Source: Barthelona sp. PCE
Taxonomy: Eukaryota > Metamonada: BaSk clade
Reading direction: 5' to 3'
DNA length: 64,000 nucleotides
Assembly: GCA_040285745.1 (NCBI GenBank)
Contig: JAUFOR010000001.1
Coordinates: 620,001 to 684,000 of the forward strand
This document shows, in pieces, positions 57,231-64,000 of the stretch; positions within the stretch are counted from its first letter, which is position 1, and each line of letters opens with the position of its first letter. Below the pieces are notes generated by a model. It was not told where the DNA came from, made no database searches, and saw only the letters and a program-made list of their open reading frames with translations. A program made the translations under genes and the position numbers.

Positions 57231-60200
57231 TTACTCGATTCGACGCACAAAGGGAAATAGTGCCATAGGATTATCTATCTGTTCCTTGTTGTGTCGCTCA
57301 TAATAGGTCTTCAGAGCTTCAAAATGCCCAATAATATCAGCTCTGGATTCATCAGTACATTCACCAAACTCTTCTTTCATCATTGCCTGGTTGGAAAATA
57401 ATTGACCCCAATCAGAAATCCCATTCATTGCATAAATAGCAGCATCAAGTGTTCTGACGTCAAGAATGCCCGCTAATGGATCAGGAAGACCATCTTCAAG
57501 ATGAAGCCCGTTTAAAATTAAATGCTGACGTAACCCCATTGCCTGCCAAAACTTGATGTAGTAAACAGGCAAAACGAACTTGTACATGTACAGCCATTCA
57601 CTGGCCCTCTCAGGAAAAACACTGTTGGTATAAAAAACCATCTCTCGACCTGTATCATCATCTTGATAGATGTGCTTCTCATGAATATGTGGGAAGTCGA
57701 TGAGCAGTTCTTCACCAGGAGAAATATCACGTTCTGTACTGAAAAGAACAAAAAAAGAACCTGTCTGGACATCGTAAAAGTAATCATACCTAACATTTGG
57801 TTCATTAGGCCCCATTCCGAAGTAAAATCCAATAGAATCGCTGAACTGGGTTGTTATCCACCCACCCACTTTAGAGAAGTCGCATACATGCGTGGCATCC
57901 GCTTCAACATAGTCTTCTGGAATAAAAAACGCATAGGCGTTGTTTCCAAGACCAACACGTTCAGGTGCAACAAGCGGGCCAGTTATAGTACCAACAACCG
58001 TGTCTTTGGGGATGGTGTCAACTTCAGACCCATTAAATAGGCCAAGACGCTCCATCCCCTCGTGATAAAGAGCCTGACTTGGAGCATTCAAGAGATACAG
58101 ACTCTCTTCAGCTTCAGGAATCTCTCCTTCAAGAGGTGAGCCGTCAATAATGACAGAATCATAGGTGCGCTTTGGAATGATAAAGTAGTCCCCCTCTATA
58201 CCCTCACAATTGGACTCCACTTTGTTTCTACAGTAACCAGCTCTTTCTTCAAACGAAAATAAACCCTCTTTTGAATTCATCTCTTTGATGCAAGGATAAC
58301 ACAGATATTTCTCGTATACAATGTGATAATCTTTGAAACGAGTGGCATTCATCGAGTGGACCAAACAATCGACGTGGAATCCATATCCGCAACGAGCACA
58401 TCCACGAATATCATTGGGCAGGCATACATGTGACTTACAGTAATGGCAATACCAAGGATCATCATCCCACACGTAGGCAGGCTCTGTACCAACCTCAAAG
58501 TACTCATCGACCGAGATGCTTAGGAGCTCGTCGCCTGGTTGTGAATCTATTTCAGCCGGATCAAGAATTTTTGCTTCGGGGTGATACTTTAAGTATCTTC
58601 TTCGCTGTTTATCCTTCTCAAGGAAACTGTACTCGCCTTCACGGCCCGTGTAAACCTCTCGCAGCTCAGCGACTTCCTCTGCGTCGTTTACCAGTTCAGA
58701 ATAGATATTGTCTGGGCATACATGACCATGACACTCAAGGATATCACTGTCGTTGATTTCAGGAGCACTTGGTGAACTCCATACACCAGTGAAACACAGT
58801 AGAGGATGTAGAAACTCTTCAATTATATCGGTAGTGAATGGTATGCGAACATACTCACCATCCTTCATTTCTCGACCGAATGAAATGGGGACAGATGTAT
58901 GAGCGAATTCTAGGGGATTGATGAGGTAGTTTAGGCCCAGATCCTGACCTACCTTGCAGCAGCTAACCGGTGAGAAGTTTGAAAGTGTCTGCCCATCGAT
59001 CTTCACCGTAAAGAGAGGTGTAGATGGATAAAAAGCTAGCAGTAATGGGGTGTTAGCAATGCAAATTTCGCCAACAGTAAGGCTGTCGAACTCATTGCGA
59101 GAAAACTGATCGGGAAGGTAAGTGAACGCAAACTCAAGAATACCCTTTGTCATGAGCAAATCAAGCGCTCCTCTGTTTCCGCCAGCGCGCATCTCCACGA
59201 TCTTAGCCTTGAGACCATCAGTGGCATTGATAACTTTAGTGATGTCGGTGAGGTTACCAATCGCATCGACATGAATTGCTTGACGATTGACGAAAAAAGC
59301 AGCGTATGCTACCCGTAATATACGACGGTTCAGTACGTAGTTGATGCCCAGAACAGCGATATGTTCGTTGAACACGATTTCTTCAAGCATCTCTTGCATG
59401 ATAACAAAATCATTGACTTTTTTTGCACTATCGTAACCAATTGCATGCTCTGTAATGTTAAAGACCTCTTTAGTGCGTTTGTTGGCCTGTCGGGTAGTCG
59501 TAAAAGACTCACCAGTAGAAAGAATAATGGTGTTCACGTGAACAGGAACAGTTCCAGGAAGCGAAATAGTATCAAGAAATGCCTTAATATCATCTCTATG
59601 TTCAGAAGACATATTACAACGCTTTGTCATAGTTCTGGGTCTACCATTTGCAAAACAAAATATGCAGATATGCCACACTAGTCTGTAATCTTCATAATTC
59701 TCCAGTACCTTCTGAGGATTAACATATCCATCTAACGTATAACACTGCAGTTTGGGAACAGCAACAGGTTTAAATCCCGAATGATGATCCTGCGTGTGAA
59801 TCACATTATCATGATATGCAATATGGCTCTTGTTATTAGCAGCTATTTGGCATTGATATGTAGCACTACATGTACCAATACCACACCGAATCACATTTGT
59901 GAATGGGCGGTCATGGCACATATGCAAAAGCATAGTTAATGTCCTATATGAGCAGTAACTACATGCGTCAACCTTTTTGATAAGATAGAATACTGCATGT
60001 TGTAAATTCATAAAATTTCTGTAGCTAAAGAAGCTAACATCAAGGAACCTATCACCCTTAAATAAGCGAATGATGGTAGCAAACACCCTATGTTTTTTTA
60101 TATTATGATTGCGTAAATGAGCATTGCTGTAAAACCTGGATTTTGGGCATTTTGGACACCTTAATTCGTCATCAAATAATGATTCCAAAAAAGATTTAAC

Positions 60201-60401
60201 TCTATCATTTTTAGGTGATTTCAAGTGTTGATCCAACATGTGCCACCTCACTTTTTTGATACCTCGATCCCTAAAACATGAATTATCACAAAGAGCACAT
60301 ACAAAACAATTAGATGCCGGTTCCATTCTAATATACTCCTCATCATCAACAGCAATGGTTACATCGAAGACATTCGATGCAGTGACACGTATTCTATCCA
60401 T
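57231..60401 (-). CDS. PHD- and SET-domain protein
   Basis: The 1,056-residue product has N-terminal C2H2-like cysteine/histidine pairs (CALCDNSC, CPKCPKSR through HLRNHNIKKH, about 35-120; CSYC near 145), a long central region, a PHD-type zinc finger (about 648-705; CHYCKSH, CARCGYGFHVDCL, YLCYPC) and a SET-like domain (about 770-905). SET features are VVGTITGPL, DATHVCDFSKVGGW, a PNVRYDYFYD segment in the NHSCxPN position and DISPGEELLIDF. The asparagine-cysteine part of the usual motif is altered, so methyltransferase activity is not assured. It is probably a chromatin regulator; nuclear location is inferred. Confidence 0.72.
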   Translation of the reverse strand: MDRIRVTASNVFDVTIAVDDEEYIRMEPASNCFVCALCDNSCFRDRGIKKVRWHMLDQHLKSPKNDRVKSFLESLFDDELRCPKCPKSRFYSNAHLRNHNIKKHRVFATIIRLFKGDRFLDVSFFSYRNFMNLQHAVFYLIKKVDACSYCSYRTLTMLLHMCHDRPFTNVIRCGIGTCSATYQCQIAANNKSHIAYHDNVIHTQDHHSGFKPVAVPKLQCYTLDGYVNPQKVLENYEDYRLVWHICIFCFANGRPRTMTKRCNMSSEHRDDIKAFLDTISLPGTVPVHVNTIILSTGESFTTTRQANKRTKEVFNITEHAIGYDSAKKVNDFVIMQEMLEEIVFNEHIAVLGINYVLNRRILRVAYAAFFVNRQAIHVDAIGNLTDITKVINATDGLKAKIVEMRAGGNRGALDLLMTKGILEFAFTYLPDQFSRNEFDSLTVGEICIANTPLLLAFYPSTPLFTVKIDGQTLSNFSPVSCCKVGQDLGLNYLINPLEFAHTSVPISFGREMKDGEYVRIPFTTDIIEEFLHPLLCFTGVWSSPSAPEINDSDILECHGHVCPDNIYSELVNDAEEVAELREVYTGREGEYSFLEKDKQRRRYLKYHPEAKILDPAEIDSQPGDELLSISVDEYFEVGTEPAYVWDDDPWYCHYCKSHVCLPNDIRGCARCGYGFHVDCLVHSMNATRFKDYHIVYEKYLCYPCIKEMNSKEGLFSFEERAGYCRNKVESNCEGIEGDYFIIPKRTYDSVIIDGSPLEGEIPEAEESLYLLNAPSQALYHEGMERLGLFNGSEVDTIPKDTVVGTITGPLVAPERVGLGNNAYAFFIPEDYVEADATHVCDFSKVGGWITTQFSDSIGFYFGMGPNEPNVRYDYFYDVQTGSFFVLFSTERDISPGEELLIDFPHIHEKHIYQDDDTGREMVFYTNSVFPERASEWLYMYKFVLPVYYIKFWQAMGLRQHLILNGLHLEDGLPDPLAGILDVRTLDAAIYAMNGISDWGQLFSNQAMMKEEFGECTDESRADIIGHFEALKTYYERHNKEQIDNPMALFPFVRRIE

Positions 60402-60457
60402 TAGAACCGTGAAATGGGAGAAAAAATGATTTACAGCTTTCAGTAAATATTGTACAA

Positions 60458-61123
60458 TTAAGGCTCCTGTTCATCTTCCAACGATCTGGTTTCTAGTGCT
60501 CTTGTACCTAAATTCCTTCGACCAAACATAAATCTAACTGCTTCTCTATATTTCTTATAAGAATCTCCAAATTCATTCTCTAGAATAACAGCCTCAAGAT
60601 AACTTCTGTATATACTGATGATAAATGACAAAAAATAAACTAATGCTAATAAAGGATTCATTGATACAAAAAAAATTCCAAAAACTGCAAATAATTCAGC
60701 AAATAACATAGGATTACGTGAACGCGCATGTATTCCTGTTGTGATCAATGTCTTAGGATGCCGGAGGAATGTCGAAAATTCATTTTTAAGATTTTGAACA
60801 GCAATATTGCTTACAACACTTGAAAATATCAGGAGTATTATACCCAATGTCATCAAAAGAGAGTTTCCGTCACCTTCTAACAACAGATATTCATGAGCAG
60901 AGTAATCTATAAATGGAAGCAAAATAAATATTCCAATAAAGTACAGCGACATAGTCTTCAGGAAAACGGTGCTGAAGTTCTCAACTAGCGGTCTGTGGTT
61001 CACTAGAAGAGACCTTTCTGAAATAGATAACCATCCCTTTGCATATTTAACAATGTGAACACAAAATAGCGAAGCAAAGTATATGGGGAGTATGACTTTC
61101 GCTCCCCATTCAGTTAGGTGCAT
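60458..61123 (-). CDS. ICMT/PEMT-like membrane methyltransferase
   Basis: I start at the ATG at 61123 (MHLTEWGAKVI); the frame is open slightly further without an ATG. The 221-residue protein has four to five hydrophobic helices and the family signature near the end: TTGIHARSRNPMLFAEL, then after two helices EAVILENEFGDSYKKYREAV. This is the isoprenylcysteine carboxyl methyltransferase or phospholipid methyltransferase fold in the ER membrane. If it is ICMT it would finish CaaX processing of proteins such as the CK1-like kinase in this window; PEMT-type lipid methylation is an alternative. The C-terminus is Arg/Glu-rich. Confidence 0.72.
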   Translation of the reverse strand: MHLTEWGAKVILPIYFASLFCVHIVKYAKGWLSISERSLLVNHRPLVENFSTVFLKTMSLYFIGIFILLPFIDYSAHEYLLLEGDGNSLLMTLGIILLIFSSVVSNIAVQNLKNEFSTFLRHPKTLITTGIHARSRNPMLFAELFAVFGIFFVSMNPLLALVYFLSFIISIYRSYLEAVILENEFGDSYKKYREAVRFMFGRRNLGTRALETRSLEDEQEP

Positions 61124-61321
61124 TTTAAGACCAAAAACCAAAACAAGTGTTAAGAAAAAGGCTTAGAGTGATAAAACAATCTTCTATTTTTAGTATTTTC
61201 TTTAAACAAGATGGAATACATTTTTGTGCCAAATTGTAATTCTTAAAAACTGGTATACAACACAATTTCTAAGAAAAAATTATGCAGTTCTATTTACAAA
61301 ATCATTAAAAACCATGTAGTT

Positions 61322-62278
61322 CTACTGTTTTCTGGTCCATGTAGCAAAGATAAAAGCAACAAATATGAATACAACAGACAGTTTCACATAACTATTAAGA
61401 AAACTCTTTCTAACAATTGAAACATTCTTTTTCTGTTCTTTTCCAAGATATTTTGCAAATCTCTGGGGCTTTGTTCCACTTTTGATTATATGATAAGTTG
61501 AAAACACTTTCATAATTTTTTTTTCATCCATTTCATGTACTTTTTCAAATATTAATTGATAAATGACAAAAGGATCATTTTTTTCATCAATGAAATGATG
61601 TTTCGATTCGATGATCAGAGCTATAACCAAATAAAATAATACATAAGGATTGCTTAAACTCTCAAAAAAAATAAAATCAAAAAAATTATATACTACATCT
61701 AAGTTATTACATTTTTGAATGAACATGCTAATAATTAATGAGGAACTGAACATAAAATTCAATCCATTGTTGATAAAATATTCATACAAATCTTTATCAC
61801 TAACTTGCAGCAATATCAACATTGTTCTGAAGATATCCATCAAAGGTTCCATTGTTTCTTGGCATACAGGCCATAGGCACGTGTTTAGAAGATAAATATA
61901 CATGTCTAAAGCACGATCAATCGACTTGCAATTGTCACATAAAAAAGCTGCAACATAAGTTAAGCCCTGTGTATAATGTAGACCATCATCACCTGTTAAT
62001 GATGAGTGAAGCACATGTAGAGTGTTGTCTCTGAGTTTTTCATCGGAAAGACGTGTTTCATAAGGTAAATCAAAACGTGTGATATCAAGATCGATTTGCT
62101 TAGCATATTCTTGTCTAATTCTCTGCTGTTTGGTATGATCTTTGCTCCCAACGCGATGTGCTATTATATGCCACCAAATCTCACCTTGAAAATGTTGAGG
62201 TGATCGATATATGCATAATTTTTGCTCTGAATGCACTTTTTTCTCAATATTTCTATGTTTCCCCACGTTTTCAGACAT
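61322..62278 (-). CDS. TBC-domain RabGAP, TBC1D20/Gyp8-like
   Basis: The ATG at 62278 (MSENVGKHR) gives 318 residues. Motifs of the TBC domain are visible: the arginine-finger IDLDITRFDLP (IxxDxxR, about residue 90) and the glutamine-finger YTQGLTYV (YxQG, about 125), both needed for GTP hydrolysis on Rabs. The C-terminal helix (about 295-313) is hydrophobic and ends in a basic tail, as in TBC1D20 and yeast Gyp8, which sit in the ER membrane and act on Rab1. Tail-anchored position is inferred. It is transcribed in tandem with the coiled-coil gene upstream (about 60 nt). Confidence 0.85.
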   Translation of the reverse strand: MSENVGKHRNIEKKVHSEQKLCIYRSPQHFQGEIWWHIIAHRVGSKDHTKQQRIRQEYAKQIDLDITRFDLPYETRLSDEKLRDNTLHVLHSSLTGDDGLHYTQGLTYVAAFLCDNCKSIDRALDMYIYLLNTCLWPVCQETMEPLMDIFRTMLILLQVSDKDLYEYFINNGLNFMFSSSLIISMFIQKCNNLDVVYNFFDFIFFESLSNPYVLFYLVIALIIESKHHFIDEKNDPFVIYQLIFEKVHEMDEKKIMKVFSTYHIIKSGTKPQRFAKYLGKEQKKNVSIVRKSFLNSYVKLSVVFIFVAFIFATWTRKQ

Positions 62279-62335
62279 TCCCAATTAAAGAAAAAATGGG
62301 ATAGACCAAGTAAAGGCAAAGAAAAATATTTACAT

Positions 62336-64000
62336 CTAAAATAAACTTTTGACATCATTTAGCTTGTGATCTCGGGTCGACTCCACGTTTGTTAGCAAGT
62401 TTCTAAGTGATTGTGATGAAGTAGTACGCTTCAATGAAGAAACTGAACTGGCAAAAGCACTCTTCTTCAAAATAGGGCCTGTGGAGCGCGGATTGCCATA
62501 TATATCTGTCTCTCTCACTGAACTTTGTGAAGATTTTGGTGTTCCAACGAGTGAATTTGGAGATGATCTATTGGGACTATTTCGAGTAACACTACGTGGT
62601 GAATCGTGTGAGGGAATCTTTAAGGGTGTGAGATTATTAGAAGATTTAGATAATGAAGATTTTTTTTTTTCGCTATCCATACCAAAAATTCTTTTTTCAA
62701 TATTTGTTAATGCTGGATTTGTATTAACTTCTCTCATTATTTCCATCTTCCTTGACGTCTTGCGAATAGAGCTATAAGTTGAGTCATACATACTAGTTTT
62801 TCTTTTAGGTTTTAACCTGATCTTTTCATATATAGTTTCTCTGGATTGCTGTAATTTTTGTGATAATAGTGATTGCACAACGCTCATAACCTCCAATAGA
62901 TAGTGTTTAGGCTTCTCTTTCTTTATAATACGTGGTTCATTAACATCTACAACAGAAGCTGTTAAAGAAGGGAATAATTCTGTTTGATTAGTCTTCTGTA
63001 ATGTTATTAATTCAATGTGGTTGAAACCTAAAGTCAATGCAAGGAATTCAAGACTGTTTGTTAGCATTAATATAAACTGTTCATTTTGTTGATTTTCGAA
63101 AGAAAATAATTGAGTCATTGATTCGATTCGTTCTAACTCTGTTTCCAAGTTCTTTGCTAATTTCATACCACTAAGAGAATCTGCTGATGCTGCTGATGTT
63201 CTAAATTGAGCTAATTCTTTACGTAAACCTAATATTGATGACTCCAAATCGACTTGCATATTATTAAGGGAATTGATATAATTTGTAATACCTGAATTAA
63301 GATCTGAATTTGCCATAATTTGTCTTAAAAAATGTTCTAAACTCAAAAAATCCTTAGTTAACGTCATATTTGTTGATGTGTGTAGTAGATTTAGTAATTC
63401 ACTCATTTTGTTTCGTTTAGATGTTGAATTGTCTAATTCAATCAGATTTGTGAAATTTGATTTCTTCTGAACCCTCTTTCGCTCACGAACAGGCTTTTCC
63501 TTATCAATGTTCTTAGCAGCATTATTACCAGTCTCTTTTAGTTCTTCTAACTCGATCTGCCACTTTTCTTTCTCAGAATTGTACAATAGCATGTAATCTT
63601 TGAGCTCTTTTCTGATTTGATTTTGATTCTTTTTGACTAAATTCTTCTTGATACTCAATTTTTCATTAAAATCTAACAAATTCTGTTTTTTGGTTAATAA
63701 ATTGTTATATTTCTGATCTAAACTGTTAAATAACAACCTAAAGTTGTTCAATTCTATTGTAAAAACCTTTATACTGCTCTTTAATTCAATTAAGTAAGAA
63801 TTCTTTTCTTCAATCTCAAAATTTAATTGATCAATCACATCTTTCAATTCTTCAATCATCTTCTGATTTTTTGCGCTATTTAGACCCTGTTGATTACTTA
63901 ACATTGCTGTTTTACCTTCCAAATTTTTAATATCTTCTAGCAATTTCCTATTCTTCTCATTCTCTACATTTATATTGTTTTGCAATCTACTTTTGATCGA
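62336..64000 (-). CDS. Coiled-coil protein, 5' end outside window
   Basis: The frame is open from the right edge to 62336 and gives at least 555 residues, most in long heptad helices (about 1-190 and 210-340 in the visible part), followed by a Ser/Pro/Lys-rich tail with several SP sites. No ATG is seen at the right edge; the gene therefore begins beyond 64000. No domain is recognised. Coiled coils of this sort occur in centrosomal, basal-body and Golgi-tethering proteins. Confidence 0.75.
   Translation of the reverse strand, partial: SIKSRLQNNINVENEKNRKLLEDIKNLEGKTAMLSNQQGLNSAKNQKMIEELKDVIDQLNFEIEEKNSYLIELKSSIKVFTIELNNFRLLFNSLDQKYNNLLTKKQNLLDFNEKLSIKKNLVKKNQNQIRKELKDYMLLYNSEKEKWQIELEELKETGNNAAKNIDKEKPVRERKRVQKKSNFTNLIELDNSTSKRNKMSELLNLLHTSTNMTLTKDFLSLEHFLRQIMANSDLNSGITNYINSLNNMQVDLESSILGLRKELAQFRTSAASADSLSGMKLAKNLETELERIESMTQLFSFENQQNEQFILMLTNSLEFLALTLGFNHIELITLQKTNQTELFPSLTASVVDVNEPRIIKKEKPKHYLLEVMSVVQSLLSQKLQQSRETIYEKIRLKPKRKTSMYDSTYSSIRKTSRKMEIMREVNTNPALTNIEKRIFGMDSEKKKSSLSKSSNNLTPLKIPSHDSPRSVTRNSPNRSSPNSLVGTPKSSQSSVRETDIYGNPRSTGPILKKSAFASSVSSLKRTTSSQSLRNLLTNVESTRDHKLNDVKSLF

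Overview
The window is nuclear DNA from a compact, intron-poor unicellular eukaryote. Genes are mostly single-exon, lie close together on both strands and use standard stop codons. Only two introns can be proved from protein continuity: a 38-nt intron in ribosomal protein eL42 and a 310-nt intron in a SERBP1/Stm1-like gene. Both start GTRTGT and end TTTAG. An epsilon-tubulin gene implies triplet centrioles or basal bodies, so the organism is probably flagellated. A secreted saposin-like protein, a CK1/TTBK kinase, a RasGEF, a Cdc7/MAP3K-epsilon-like kinase, a MADS-box factor and many start codons preceded by TTTCA(C/T) fit a parabasalid-like or amoebozoan protist. I cannot name the species. 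The intron ends do not match the published Trichomonas 3' motif.

Layout. 1-8.8 kb: a giant secreted/surface protein on the minus strand (at least 2,560 codons, runs off the left edge, two single-base frame breaks) and a small membrane protein. 9.0-9.4 kb: eL42. 10-21.4 kb: a GT90 glycosyltransferase with Thr-Glu-Pro repeats, an ER-type membrane protein, an XRCC2-like fragmentary RecA-fold protein, a TUTase/non-canonical poly(A) polymerase, a 1,004-aa zinc-cluster protein, a WDR44-like WD40 protein, a small basic protein and a saposin-like protein. 21.4-37.4 kb: SIN-type kinase, class II aldolase-like protein, MFS transporter, CPSF73-like beta-CASP protein, HOP/STI1 co-chaperone, ABCA-type half transporter, and an SBDS protein with a roughly 640-residue C-terminal extension. 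37.4-48.9 kb: secreted unknown, small unknowns, epsilon-tubulin, RasGEF, MADS-box factor, CK1 kinase with a CaaX box, GST. 49-64 kb: LZIC, an FHA coiled-coil protein, a TEX264-like protein, the SERBP1-like gene, a TRIC-like membrane protein, an LSm protein, a PC4-like tandem protein, a PHD/SET protein, an ICMT-like methyltransferase, a TBC1D20-like RabGAP and a coiled-coil protein cut by the right edge.

All twelve convergent pairs are tightly packed. Two pairs have overlapping stop codons and four more are separated by 3 to 7 nt, so 3' UTRs and poly(A) signals must lie inside the neighbouring coding sequence. Several intergenic segments carry inverted repeats that could be unannotated structured RNAs. 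The strongest unusual items are the SBDS fusion, the giant surface protein, the duplicated PC4-like protein, the hairpin in the SERBP1-like intron and the structured segment at 54.63-54.79 kb.
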